A stretch of 64,000 nucleotides of DNA from Thozetella sp. PMI_491 (lineage: Eukaryota; Ascomycota; Sordariomycetes; Chaetosphaeriales; Chaetosphaeriaceae), in NCBI GenBank assembly GCA_021432635.1, contig MU270028.1, positions 792,420-856,419 of the forward strand, written 5' to 3'. The translations under genes were made by a program, and so were the position numbers. A model generated the notes under the pieces. It did not search any database and was not told the origin of the DNA. It saw nothing but the letters and a program-made list of their open reading frames with translations. This document shows positions 12,701 through 23,453 of the stretch, in pieces (the stretch's first letter is position 1; every line of letters starts with the position of its first letter).

Positions 12701-13866
12701 GTGGCAGCGCAGAGAGTCGGGTCGGGGTTATACTTCTCAAAATCAGCGAGCGAGATGCCACAGCGCGCAGCCAGAGTAGTACAGGTGTCTCCGCCCTGCA
12801 CCGTCGTGAGCGTGCACAGGCCCCGGCGGCCAATTCTGCCGTCATGGCGCGCAGCAAGGGTACCGTTAGCAATGGTTCCGTTGGTCGCCAGGGTTCCGTT
12901 GGTCGGGAGGGAAGTAGCGTTGTTCAAAGTCACTGGTGTTTCCCAGATGCTGGTCTCGGCAAGCTGGCGTGTGTTCTCCAACTCGGCCACGCATGAGGCA
13001 TTGTTCCACGTCTGCAAGGCGCGCTGAACGGTTGTGATGTTCCCAACCGCCACACCGAAGGTATGAGCTCGAGACTTGCCAACCCCGCACAGTTGCGAGA
13101 TGATGGTTCCTGGCGAGCCGCTCCCAGATTTGACATCGTCCAGGATCGCTTGGATAGCGGAAGCCGCAGTTCCGCGACCGAAGCCAGGGCCCATATACAC
13201 ACCCGCGAAGATGCCGTCAACATGGCTGAGCATCAACCGGGAGTCGCAGTTTGCCGAAAAGTACTGCGCCAAGGCCTCCAATGCCTTCGCGGTATTGTCT
13301 TCTTTGCCGGATGCTTGGCCTCCTGTGGTCAGCTGCAGCGTGGCCGTCGTCGCGACAGCGGATGCTACGCATGCATCACTAGCGGCTTGGCTCCTTTTCT
13401 GGGCTACCGTACTGCTTTCGCTTGCCGTTCCGAGGGAGCATACGCGCAGCTTGGTTGGTGTAGTTGTATCGGCAATGGGATTGGCGATGGCGAGATCGAA
13501 GAGAACCGTTTCATTACAGCCTGAAATCTGGTCCAGAGACGTGTAAGTCGTCCAGTTGCCGGGCTGCGTAGGAGCTTCCGCGCAGGCGGACGGGCAGCGA
13601 TATAGAGAGGCGTAGTAAGAGCCCTGTTTGTCGGTGCCTCTCATCAGCTCCTCGTCGCTCATATTGAGCAATATCGACATGTCGCCTGCCGCTGCAACCG
13701 GCACCGACAGGGCCCACAGAGCAGCCATAGCCGTAGCGGCGATGCCGCCACGGAAGGCAGTGTGGCCTCCCATATCGAGAACGGGTGGATGTGTTGCCGC
13801 GGAAAAGATGGTCAGCAACGAGGCCAGAGGTGCTCTCCTCAGAAGACACCAAGCATCAGAGGGCAT
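6733..13866 (-). CDS. LysM/ChtBD1/GH18 killer-toxin-type chitinase fused to subtilisin-like protease
   Basis: Twelve exons read from the right: 13866-12449, 12374-11512, 11446-11378, 11304-11269, 11188-10795, 10735-10054, 9993-9842, 9771-9261, 9190-8840, 8782-8467, 8405-8085, 8006-6733. They total 6387 nt, or 2128 residues, and every splice keeps frame. Order: signal peptide; Cys-rich region; two LysM domains (about 350-473); hevein-type chitin-binding domain (about 483-528); GH18 barrel with DGADFDWEYP (catalytic Glu near 688); Pro/Thr-rich PPYTT/LPPWP region (about 930-1230); Peptidase_S8 with Asp in IVDEGFY, His in DEHGT and Ser in GTSYAAP, the last split by an intron; and a Cys-rich tail from about 1800. 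The first half matches fungal subgroup C chitinases related to the Kluyveromyces zymocin alpha/beta chain. It is secreted and probably acts on chitin and cell-wall protein. An alternative ATG at 13773 starts a more classical signal peptide. A fused subtilase is unusual. Confidence 0.88.
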
Positions 13867-16800
13867 GAGTTGGCATTTATTCTAATGTTTCTGGTGAGAA
13901 TATCGCAGTAGTCAAAAGATCCCCATCCCCACAAGGTGGAGCCTAAGGCAATCATTGCCATCTTGTAGCATAAGGCCCCTTTCCTCATTCATTTCCTGGA
14001 AGGATTGGTGGTACCGCCATCTAAGGTGCAGGGCTGCTGATTGGCTAGATCGCCGACTTATGCTGTTGCTACTTAGGACGACAGGTAAATCTAGATAAAT
14101 CCTTCCTGCAGGAACGATCTGTTACATTCGCGAAGCTCTAGCCCTCGTTGCCTCGTGCGGTCAGCCCTACAAACCGTGCGGTAGCTCGGGCTAGGCGCCC
14201 GTGCAGGTCCCCGTGGCTTGGCTTCCAGCGGCTTGGCTTGGCCGTTGCTTTGAGAGCTAAGCTGAATTTAGTGGCAGCGCGAGGCCAATACACGCCGAAT
14301 AGTGGTGCTGGGTATGCCATGATCAGGTGCTTTCGGAGCGTGTCCAAGTTTTTCGACCGATACCGCGGGAACGCCTAGCGTCCAAGAGTTCAGCATTCAA
14401 TCGGCCCTACCTGCCGGGTTTCCGTAGTAAAAAATAGACCGCGCGGGAATTTAAGTTGAGCCCGCAGATGTAGGAACGCTATCCACAATAGCTAGGTTGA
14501 TTCAATGTCGAGTTGATGCGGAGGGGTTAATTCCGAACAGTTAAATAGGGGATTTCCCGATCGAGGGTTATCCCGATGACTCTGAAGGATTGGCATGACT
14601 TCTCCAAAAAAAGAGAGGACTTTCTCAACCGACGCTAGAGGCCCCTAAATTTTAGCGCTTATTTAGTGCGGTAACATTTGTCTTCCCTGTAGTAATAGAA
14701 CTTCTTTCGTCCCTTATATTGACGCTTCTCGTTGCACGAAAAGTTGTGAAACCAAACCATCGATGTTCCATATTATAAGCCGGCGTACCCAACGTAGCCA
14801 GTAAACCCCGAGGGGACACGCTTCTGACCGCCGCCTTCTCTTCTTGTTCAGTCACGCAAAACGAGGAAGCAATGGTACGCAGACCAGGCAACCGAACTAA
14901 GTAGCTGGCTAGCAGCTGGTTCGCAGCTGGTTCAGCACCTTGGCTACAACCATACGCGGATCTATTGTTATTGTTGCTTCAGCCAGATACCGACATGAAT
15001 AACTGGAGATTACATTGTAGAAAATATGCCATTTCAGCATCGAATAAGCGCAGTTCAAGCGAATGCGAGCGTCAATTGTGACCCCTTTAAAATTGGTGAA
15101 GTACGGAGTACTGTCTGGAATGTTGGTCTTTGCTCCTAAGTTCCTGAATACTGGCGCTACCCCATGTCGAGCCCATGGCCCTTGGTCGATCTCTTATGGT
15201 TTCAATGGGGAGGCAAAAAAGGATAAGCGAGATGAAAGCTCCACCACCCCCAGAGTACAAGACCTATCAGCCTATCCCTCCATTTATACCATGGAGACTT
15301 ATGTTCTAGATCGAAAAGGCAGGAACATGGAGAAACCTTCCTTATATCAGAACGAGGGGAAGGGGGCAATGTTCTCAACCTCTCCAGCCATTTTACATAG
15401 TTGCGCCACCAGAGTGCAATGCGTCAAAACACCCAATGGCCTAAATTACACACGCGCTCGGCGTCATAATATTTTGTCGGTTTTATTTTTCTTATAAGGA
15501 AAGAATCCTTTGCATAAGTCCCCAACCGCCTTGTTACACACTTCTCGTGCACTAAGGAGTTCCCAAATTTATAGAAGAAAGTAGGCAGTGCGTTCACTAA
15601 GGCCAAATCCACAAATATTCCTCCAATACTCGGATAGCGCCGGCAAGGTACAAATGCCCCCCTGGACACTTTCCGGCCAGGGTACAGGGACACGCGGCTA
15701 TGGTGGGGCGACAGAGTCCCAAAGCGGAAAGGAGGCAGCTGAATTACAGTCGCTCCAAGGAGCATGAGGATCACGCGGGCACGAAAGAGAACCTGATAGC
15801 TGGTGAAGAATTGGGTGGCGGCCAAGGTTCTCAGACTCGACAGCCACGTTGCTTTAGCTGCGGCTTGCGTGCGATCTTGCCTCGCTTATGGTAACGTACC
15901 TTCGTCACGCTATTTCATGACTGTAAAGCGTGCCTAGAGCCCTGACCGAGCCTTTCAGCCAAAGGACCCACCACTGAAATCTCGCCAGCGTTTAAAATTA
16001 AGGTACGAGCACGCGCCTAGACCTATTAGTATTTCTGGCCGGTGTCGTCGCACGTATGTGTCATTGCTCTTCCTGGAACAATAACGAGCATTGGCGGTGA
16101 CTTCTACACAGTCTCGATCGTGGTCCCGGAGTTACTGGTCGTTCCTATATGGTCAACGCCGTATGCATGGGCGACTGACCGTTAGTACCCGGGAACACAG
16201 TGTGAAGGTATGCAGTCCAGACCATGTCATCTATGTCGTCCTCGATTGAGCACAGCGTGGATCGCGGTAATGCATGGAACGTCGTAGTCATTCTGCATTC
16301 GAAAAATCCTGTCAAAGTGAATGGTGGTCGGCAGTGGATACTTATAGCTCGTGGTCTCTTCAAATGGCCATACTGGCCACGCTAGCCATGCTGGCGATAG
16401 ATCCAGCGTCGTACCTACCTCTTTTATCAGCTGTATAATATTTTAGTAAGCGCGGTTAATGATGGCCGACGCTACTAACCAAGAAGGTCGTAGATCGCTC
16501 TAAGAGTTAACCCCTTCCCTGGGTACAGCGTGGTCTAGCTTAGTGGTGGCAGTGGCAGCACTCTTTCATACGGCTTGTTTAATTTATTTATTACATGGCC
16601 CCCACCGTATATAACAAGCTAGTAATTGTCCTTGTTCACCTGTGCTGTAAATACTCTATCCATTGCGTATAATAAATTAGCTAACAAGCTATCCAACAAG
16701 CATTGCCGTATGCGCAAGCATTGTCGTAAATTCTGGTGCATGATATGGCGCAAGTACTAGAGGCAACAACAGGAATTATTGGCACACACAAAGCCAGGCT

Positions 16801-17054
16801 ACGGTGGATGTCAGGTGCGTATGTGGCACACCCAACACTACGACGAAATACAATGACGTCATGCTGTGGCGCCGCAGCCCCTGCTGTGACATCAAGATAA
16901 CGTGCCTACCTAACCATCTCCCCCATAACCTTAGCTGTTCGTTTGATACTTACTTGACAGTTATCGGGTGCCTTCTCTCATTGAACTCGACTACCTACAC
17001 GTTCCGCGAATTATATCTACTTCAGCGTCTCATCGTGATGAAGAGTTGTTGCCC
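13867..17054. other. Gene-poor 3.2 kb interval
   Basis: This holds the 5' flank of the giant chitinase-protease gene on its left side. Two ORFs of 130-145 codons overlap on opposite strands around 15.06-15.83 kb, but they show no domain, coding bias or splice context and are not called. From 16.55 to 16.75 kb the sequence is AT-rich, with short recurring ACAAGC words. Confidence 0.5.
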
Positions 17055-17603
17055 ATGGCTCTCCCGATACCTACCCTTGGCTGGAAGCCATCGCCCGACG
17101 TAGCAGAGGATGTCCAGCAAAAAGTGCTCGACAAGGCGAAAGCCGCCAAAGAAGCCCAGGAGGCGGCCGACGTCCTCAGCTACCAAGCGAGCCTCACAAG
17201 CGACGAAACAGAACGCGACACGCTCTTGACCGAATCCAAGAAAAAGGAAAAGGAGGCTCATGGCCACAGCAAGGAGGCTCGCCGGATCGCCAGTGGCGCT
17301 TGGCAAGGCACTGTCGGCGGTGCTGGAATCGGGTCAACCGTCGGGGCCGGCTTGGGTGCGGTGGTCGGGACGCTGGTGGGCACTATTGCTACGATCCCGA
17401 TTGCGGGATTGGGGGCGTTGATCGGTCTGCCTGTTGGTCTCATACATGGCCCGTTCTTCAAGACGGATCCGGGTCAACTCGGTAGGACCGAGGCTCCATC
17501 AGAGGACGAGCAGCACAGAGCAGTCATTCAGGCGTTGGAGCTAGCGGAGAAGAAGGAAAAGGAAGGAGAAAGCAAAGAGGAGGGCAAGGACGAAGAACAA
17601 TGA
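17055..17603 (+). CDS. Glycine-zipper small protein with coiled-coil N-terminus
   Basis: A single exon encodes 182 residues from the ATG at 17055; the in-frame extension upstream has no ATG. Residues about 15-85 are charged, Ala/Lys/Glu-rich and helical, probably a coiled coil. Residues about 90-140 are a long small-residue hydrophobic stretch with repeated GxxxG spacing (AGIGSTVGAGLGAVVG, then GTLVGTIATIPIAGLGALIG), as in glycine-zipper segments that pack in membranes or oligomerise. The tail is a Lys/Glu run. I do not recognise a named family. It lies 0.4 kb upstream of two HET-domain genes on the same strand. A membrane-active or scaffold role beside the HET proteins is possible but only inferred. 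Confidence 0.7.
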   Translation: MALPIPTLGWKPSPDVAEDVQQKVLDKAKAAKEAQEAADVLSYQASLTSDETERDTLLTESKKKEKEAHGHSKEARRIASGAWQGTVGGAGIGSTVGAGLGAVVGTLVGTIATIPIAGLGALIGLPVGLIHGPFFKTDPGQLGRTEAPSEDEQHRAVIQALELAEKKEKEGESKEEGKDEEQ

Positions 17604-18028
17604 AGAGGGCCATTAACGGGCCCAACTAAAGGTCTAGATAGCCAAGGCGACATGGATATAGGCACTAAAAAAATAAAATAAAAACCCCCCGTCTTTCTTG
17701 ACGTGGGCTGCCGCCGGATCTCTGGGTGTGTTCTTAACTCTTTCCTGTCCGATAGCGCCAGATAAGCGAAGACTAGTTCGCCTCCGCCCTTGGCAAATAT
17801 AATGCGATATTGAAGCCTAGCCTAGAGATGCTGGATGAGCGTAAAATGCCATGAGACCTTGGCACCTCAGCCTCAGCTGAATACGCTAACTGCTGTACAG
17901 CCTCTACTAAAGCAGAGCTACAGGCCACCTAGTATATAAACTAGAGCAGCCATTTTCTCAATTCCCAGCCATCTCAGAAATTTGTCACATATGAACTTCC
18001 ATCTTGAACAGCAGCGCTTCTTGGACTA
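17604..18028. promoter_or_regulatory. Intergenic/promoter region of first HET gene
   Basis: About 0.4 kb separates the glycine-zipper gene from the first HET gene. It begins with an A-rich stretch around 17668-17688 containing AATAAA-like words, plausibly the 3' end signal of the upstream gene. It ends with a TATA-like element near 17933. No coding frame is supported. Confidence 0.5.
17933..17940 (+). promoter_or_regulatory. TATA-like element upstream of HET gene
   Basis: TATATAAA lies 89 bp before the ATG at 18029, a usual distance for a fungal core promoter. The call rests on sequence and spacing only. Confidence 0.45.
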
Positions 18029-20104
18029 ATGCCTAATCGCCTCAGCGGACATTTCCGCCGCTTATTCGGCAAGCGGCCGACTTTAGATACGCAGACTTCA
18101 AATACACAGACTTCAAACACGCAAATTTTAAATACGGAAAACTCTTTCGTACCAACTCCCTTTCGATATGCGCCGCTCAACGATGCATCGTCGCAGATCC
18201 GCGTCATAAAGGTTCTGGACGTGCTTCACAGCAGGGACGGCGAAGCGATTGGACTGGAGATCAGCATGTCGACCGTCTTGCTGGCCGAGACCGAAAGCTA
18301 CATTGCTGTCTCGTATTGCTGGGGAAACCCGGCCCCGATGCGCCAGATCATCTGCAACGGGCAGAGCCTCCTCGTGCCCGAGAATACCTTCGGGACCCTC
18401 CTAACCATCTTCCACGCCCTCAAGCGCGGCAAAACTGCATTGTATGCGCAAGGGGAGATACCATGGCTGTGGATTGATGCCCTCTGCATCAATCAGCACG
18501 ACATCCAAGAGAAGAACGTGCAGGTGCCGTTGATGGGGGACATCTACATCAAGGCGAAGGGAGCCATTGGGTACGTAGGTTCGCCACGCGAGGGGAGAGA
18601 TCCGAACAATGCTATTTTGGCGCTTGCATGGCAAGCCAACTGCCCCATTGTATCGCCTCCGGAAGGGATACCCCGAGACCAAAACGACCCGGTCTTCCAG
18701 CAATGGCTCGACAGCGCGATCAAAGAGGGCGTCGTCAAGGCACCGGACTCAATGTCCGAAGACCTGACAGATCTGTGGAGCAACGAATGGTTCATGAGGT
18801 GTTGGATGACGCAAGAGATGGTGCTGGCCAAGGACGTCGTCTGCCTCTACGGGCATGGGACAAAAAGCTGCACGTTTCCGCTTGATACCCTGACCCTACT
18901 CGTCGAGCGCTCGCAGAGCTCCGAACACCACCAGGTTGAGATACACAAAATTGGAAAGAGCTTCAACTCTTTGCTGCTAGAGAAGGCGGTGCAGGTCGGC
19001 CACTGGAAGAAACTGAGGTTGGACTGGCAGAAAGGAAGTTTCATGGACCTCGTCGAGCTGCTGAGGCTTACTCGATTGACGCGAGCGACGGATCCGCGGG
19101 ATAAAGTTTACTCCCTTCTCGGACTGATGAAGCCCGAAGACCGTTCCGCTATTCGAGTAGACTACTCCGAGGCAAATACGCTCGCGGAGGTCTTCCTGGA
19201 CGTGGCGCGCTATACGATGCCCACCTCGTATGGGCAGAACATGCTAGCGAACGCAGGCATCTCACGGAGTCTGCCAGATCTTCCAACCTGGGTCCCAGAC
19301 TGGACAACCAGCTATAGGACCGCGCTCCCACTCGGTGCCTACAATGCCTGTGCGAATTTGTACAAACCCATGACGGTCCTGCCCGACGGCCGCCGTATTC
19401 GCGCCATGGGGCTCAAGATTGAGAGGGTGGCACAAATCGGTATCCCCGTATCGTATCCCGACGCAACCATAAAATTCGACAATGGGGAGAAAGGGGGTGA
19501 CAACATGACGAGGGAGCTCTTACTCGTGGCGGCTATTATGTGCGGCAGAGCACGCCAGACTTTTCCAGCATATCCGCTCCTGCACGAGGACTGGGAAGAC
19601 GTTATCTGGAGGACGTGCACGATGAATAAGAACTGGAAGGGCCGCCACAACCTCCCGGAGGACCGGCACGAGTTTGAGGATTGTCTCATAGCCTTGGGAT
19701 TCGGCACCGACATGTTTGCGGCCGTAGACCCGACCACGGAGGCGTCGAGCGCCGCAGACCCCGGCGCAGACCTGACGGAAGACGACCGGCGGAGGCTCTC
19801 TCGGCCGTTCGGAATCATCGCTACGGAGTACCAGAAAGGACGCGTGCTCGCGCTCCTCCGAGGCGGCTTCTTCGGGAGCCTGCCAAGCGAGACGCAAGTG
19901 GGAGACCTCGTGGTGATCCTCTTTGGAGGCTGGGTGCCTTTTGTGCTGCGACCCGTTGAGAACGGCGAGTTCCAGCTTGTCGGGTCCTGCTATGTGCATG
20001 GTATCATGGACGGCAAATGGATGCAGGGCGCCTTGGCAATGGGAGCTGAATGCACAGACCCCGACTGGTTCGACAAGACGTTCACGGAGTTCACCATCCG
20101 CTAA
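18029..20104 (+). CDS. HET-domain protein (heterokaryon incompatibility)
   Basis: A single exon of 691 residues starts at the ATG at 18029. A short basic N-terminus is followed by three imperfect 5-residue TQTSN-type repeats (about residues 21-35). The HET domain then begins: YIAVSYCWGNP (about 90-100), PWLWIDALCINQ and the following helix match the conserved blocks of PF06985, and WMTQEM is the third block. The C-terminal half (about 330-691) carries the usual HET-protein tail, including RATDPRDKVYSLLGL. HET proteins trigger programmed cell death on non-self fusion in filamentous ascomycetes. There is no NACHT or WD region, so this is the short stand-alone class. A second, divergent HET gene follows by 0.33 kb on the same strand. 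Confidence 0.92.
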   Translation: MPNRLSGHFRRLFGKRPTLDTQTSNTQTSNTQILNTENSFVPTPFRYAPLNDASSQIRVIKVLDVLHSRDGEAIGLEISMSTVLLAETESYIAVSYCWGNPAPMRQIICNGQSLLVPENTFGTLLTIFHALKRGKTALYAQGEIPWLWIDALCINQHDIQEKNVQVPLMGDIYIKAKGAIGYVGSPREGRDPNNAILALAWQANCPIVSPPEGIPRDQNDPVFQQWLDSAIKEGVVKAPDSMSEDLTDLWSNEWFMRCWMTQEMVLAKDVVCLYGHGTKSCTFPLDTLTLLVERSQSSEHHQVEIHKIGKSFNSLLLEKAVQVGHWKKLRLDWQKGSFMDLVELLRLTRLTRATDPRDKVYSLLGLMKPEDRSAIRVDYSEANTLAEVFLDVARYTMPTSYGQNMLANAGISRSLPDLPTWVPDWTTSYRTALPLGAYNACANLYKPMTVLPDGRRIRAMGLKIERVAQIGIPVSYPDATIKFDNGEKGGDNMTRELLLVAAIMCGRARQTFPAYPLLHEDWEDVIWRTCTMNKNWKGRHNLPEDRHEFEDCLIALGFGTDMFAAVDPTTEASSAADPGADLTEDDRRRLSRPFGIIATEYQKGRVLALLRGGFFGSLPSETQVGDLVVILFGGWVPFVLRPVENGEFQLVGSCYVHGIMDGKWMQGALAMGAECTDPDWFDKTFTEFTIR
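18089..18133 (+). repeat. 15-bp tandem repeat within HET gene
   Basis: Three imperfect 15-bp units (18089-18103, 18104-18118, 18119-18133) sit near the 5' end of the HET gene and encode the TQTSN-like repeats. The period is a multiple of three, so copy-number change would not shift the frame. Confidence 0.75.
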
Positions 20105-20430
20105 TCTTGTACTCGATTTCGCCGCGCTCTATAGACTGACTAGCCCCGGGTGGTATCACAAATGTATGGTACCTTAAATTGACCAATATAAAGCTGGTGG
20201 GTGAGATCACCTTTGTGTCGTGATTGCTCTAAAAGCAGACAGGCTCAGCCGCAGCAGCCCTGACTTTAGGTCAGGCGCTGGACACTTGGCGGGACTAGCC
20301 AAGGCGAAGTGCCCAACGTGTTGGAGCTATTTAGTATTTGCACCCTTCTGCCCGTGACATGCCGGCCGGTACGTGCCCCGCACCCTAGCTCCCCGCCTGC
20401 ATCTTTGCAAAGCGGCTCTGTCGAGGCAGG
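20105..20430. other. Spacer between two HET genes
   Basis: A 326-bp spacer holds the 3' end of the first HET gene and the promoter of the second. No coding frame or repeat is supported. Confidence 0.5.
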
Positions 20431-22131
20431 ATGTGGCTCATTAACACCTCGACCCTACTGCTCGAACTCTACTATGGCGACGAGATTCCGGCCTACGCCA
20501 TCCTATCTCACACCTGGGGTGTTGACGAAGTGTCCTTTCAGGAATTCTCAAAGACCAGGGAAGATGCGGACGACACACTCGCGAGTAAGGCGGGGTACCA
20601 TAAAATCGTGGCAACATGCGATCAGGCTCGCAGGGATGGGCATCGCTACGCATGGGTGGATACGTGCTGCATCGACAAGACCAGTAGCGCCGAGCTCACT
20701 GAGGCCATCAACTCCATGTTTGGCTGGTACAAGCAGTCGCAGGTCTGTTATGCGCACCTGAGCGACTTCACGCTCGACGCGGCCCATAGCCCGTCCGACG
20801 AGCGCTTCAGCGCAGACCTGAGCCAGTGTCGCTGGTTCACCCGCGGCTGGTGCCTGCAGGAGCTGCTTGCGCCACGACAGCTCCGGTTTTTCGATCGGTA
20901 CTGGCAAGAAATTGGGGAGAAGAATACTCTGAGGGGGCTCATCTCGAAGATCACTGGCATTCCCGAGGCCGTGCTGGTGGTGCCGCCCAAGAGGGAGATC
21001 CAGGACTACCCGATCGCGGCGCGCATCTCGTGGATCGCGAAGCGACGCACCACGCGAATTGAAGATATGTCGTACGGCCTGCTCGGTATTCTCAATGTCA
21101 ACATGCCGATGCTATACGGTGAGGGCCAGGGAGCATTTCTGCGGTTGCAGGAAGAGATCATGCGCAAGTACAATGACCTCTCCGTGTTCGCCTGGACCGA
21201 CCCGGCGACGCCATCGGGATTCATGCCAGTCCTGGCTGTCAGCCCGACGAGTTTTGCCGCAAGCCGCACGGACGACACGCCGTTAGATACGGGTAGCCAC
21301 GTTGGGGAGCTCTTGAGCACGCAGTTTTCGCTCACGAACCAAGGTGTCTTCTTCCCAAGCGCGAAGCTGCATTATCAGCGTGCGGTGCCAGGATATCGTC
21401 ACCAATATCTCTTGTTTCTCAACTACCGAGACCGCCCATTCCGCGGGAAAGGAGACTCGGTGAGATACATTCTCCTGCAAAAAGTCGGGCCAAGCCTCTT
21501 TGTCCGCCTACACGATGACTCAGACCGGCGGGCGGCGTTCCAAAATCAGCTCTGCGGCGCCCCGATATTCGAACCAGTGTGCATCCTCAATCATCTTCCC
21601 GAGTCGACAGTCCGACATCTTGTCAAGTGGGAGCGACATGCCGTGCGCTTGCGCTGGAAGCCATGGGAGAAAACCGCGATGCGATATTGGCACATTCGCG
21701 CGGTGCACCCTGCGGCGAGCTGGGATCTCCCTGCCAACCAGTTTCTCCTCGAGATGTCGTACGAGCGCTTTATGCACATTGAGTTTGTTCCCGGCAACTA
21801 CGAAAGCAACCCGACCTTCGAGTACTTTGTCTTGCTTATCCAGGCCGGCACTGATAAGAGGAGGGGGCGCGACGCCGCGATCGCGTCGGTGCAGATTGCT
21901 AGTGCGGAACTTTGGCAAGGGCTGAACGTAGCTAGATTCGGCTTTAAGGGGAAGGAATCGCTGGCTCTGAAGCATCTGGAGTCTTTGAATGGAGGCGAGC
22001 CGTCCCATCGCATCTCCCTGCTGGGTTACGACATCTCAGTGTCGATGCAGCAGGTGGCCGAGCTGAATGAGGAGCCATATCACCTAGTATATCTTGACTG
22101 GGAGCCAACGCCGTCATTACTATCAGCCTAG
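20431..22131 (+). CDS. HET-domain protein, HET-E/HET-D N-terminal type
   Basis: A single exon of 566 residues opens with MWLINTSTL and YAILSHTWG. This N-terminal signature is typical of HET proteins related to the HET domain of Podospora HET-E/D. YAWVDTCCIDK, the WYKQSQVCYAHLSD block, RGWCLQELLAP and RIEDMSYGLLGILNVNMPMLYGE complete the domain by about residue 240. No NACHT, WD40 or ankyrin region follows; the remaining 320 residues have no domain I recognise. It differs clearly from the HET protein just upstream, so the pair is not a recent duplication. A likely role is in non-self recognition or regulated cell death. Confidence 0.92.
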   Translation: MWLINTSTLLLELYYGDEIPAYAILSHTWGVDEVSFQEFSKTREDADDTLASKAGYHKIVATCDQARRDGHRYAWVDTCCIDKTSSAELTEAINSMFGWYKQSQVCYAHLSDFTLDAAHSPSDERFSADLSQCRWFTRGWCLQELLAPRQLRFFDRYWQEIGEKNTLRGLISKITGIPEAVLVVPPKREIQDYPIAARISWIAKRRTTRIEDMSYGLLGILNVNMPMLYGEGQGAFLRLQEEIMRKYNDLSVFAWTDPATPSGFMPVLAVSPTSFAASRTDDTPLDTGSHVGELLSTQFSLTNQGVFFPSAKLHYQRAVPGYRHQYLLFLNYRDRPFRGKGDSVRYILLQKVGPSLFVRLHDDSDRRAAFQNQLCGAPIFEPVCILNHLPESTVRHLVKWERHAVRLRWKPWEKTAMRYWHIRAVHPAASWDLPANQFLLEMSYERFMHIEFVPGNYESNPTFEYFVLLIQAGTDKRRGRDAAIASVQIASAELWQGLNVARFGFKGKESLALKHLESLNGGEPSHRISLLGYDISVSMQQVAELNEEPYHLVYLDWEPTPSLLSA

Positions 22132-22564
22132 ATTGGCAGTAGTGGAATCTCCATACCCAGATACCTCTAAGTTTGCCAGGCGCTTATTCCCTCAGAGAAA
22201 ACATGAACAGTTTAAAGCGCTGGTATAATATTCACAACACTGTTTCCTGAAAGTGCGGAGGGGGGAATTTCATGTCTCTTTCTTCTACAACTTCCGATAC
22301 TGTGAGGGAGCTAAACCCGTCTATTCTTACCTCAGAAGCTCGCAGTGGATTTCCCAAAATCTTGACCCATTTTTATAAGAAATTAATCCATAAGATCCGA
22401 TACTAGGTTAGTTATCAGAACTGCGCTAAAAACTGACGTAAGATGTCGACCTGTTCTTAAATACCTTCATTCTCCCGGCAGGGACGAGCTGTGGTCATTC
22501 TCTTGACAATCTACTGGGCAAAGCCAACGTCGACGAATACAACTTTCGCTCCAATCTAGTGGAG
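22132..22564. other. Intergenic region
   Basis: About 0.43 kb separates the second HET gene from the GNAT-like gene. No feature is supported beyond the expected terminator and promoter. Confidence 0.5.
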
Positions 22565-23453
22565 ATGGATGGACTCAATACTAAATTGACACCTCGCTAT
22601 GAAGTCCGTAAGCTTGAGCTTGAGGATCTGCCCTGGGCCATGGCGGTGCTTCTGCACAGCGCCTTCTTGTACAATACGCTGTGGTCCGTCATGCAAGTGT
22701 TGTCTCAGCCCTTGTACGAGTTTTGTTCCACCTCGGCATACTCTAACCTTTCATAGATACACGGAAGATGTTACAAAACGTATTTATGAAGCCCTAGAAA
22801 AGAACGAATATATTGCTCGTCATCAAATCGAGTCCGGCTTATCCTACGGTGTCTTTGACTTGGAATACCAGTATAAACGCCCCGAATCGGCCCTGACTGG
22901 AGGAAAACTTTACTGGGACGTGACAAACACGGAGGCAACCCCAAAAGAGCTTCTTGATCAAATGGATTTCCCACTCGTATCTGTAGCTCTAAGCTACGAC
23001 GCCACTAACCCCTTCGACCCGGAGAAGGTGAAGCCGGTCCTCGCGATTCGTCCACTATACGGCGTCGTGGTGACCCAGCTAAGAGCCGGCGACAAACGAG
23101 ACCCAAAGTCTTGGATGCCAAAGAGCCCAGGTGAGGTGCTCCTACGCAACGGCACGTCTACAAGAATTGATTACAGCAAGCAAGGGCTCATGAAGTTGAT
23201 GGCACACTGGTTGATGCATGATGCGGCTGCGAGGGGATATCGAGCAATCCAGATTGAGTGTGCCAGCGATAGCGTGCACCATGTCTGGATGAACCCACCC
23301 GAGCCATACAAGGCTGAACTCATTTCTTCCCTGGACACCGGGGCGTATGAGGAGACGGTGGAGGGCAAGAAGATCAAACCTTTCGCACCTTCTCGGCAAC
23401 TTCTAACGAAAGTCTATGTGACGCTCAAGGCGCCCCCGTCACAGGGACCATAA
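22565..23453 (+). CDS. GNAT-like hypothetical protein
   Basis: Two exons (22565-22713 and 22757-23453) joined by a short 43-bp intron give 281 residues. The first ATG in frame is at 22565; the frame extends 6 bp further upstream only through a GTG. The N-terminus (PRYEVRKLELEDLPWAMAVL) looks like the first strand and helix of a GNAT acetyltransferase. Residues about 180-240 (STRIDYSKQGLMKLMAHWLM, then AARGYRAIQIECASDSVHHV) resemble the later helix-strand part of that fold. I do not see a clear acetyl-CoA P-loop, so substrate and activity are unassigned. A metallo-beta-lactamase-fold gene follows on the same strand after 0.7 kb. Confidence 0.7.

Noticed and set aside
15063-15825. Two overlapping frames of 144 and 133 codons on opposite strands
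   Set aside because: Neither shows family resemblance, coding bias, signal peptide or introns; length is within chance for this base composition.
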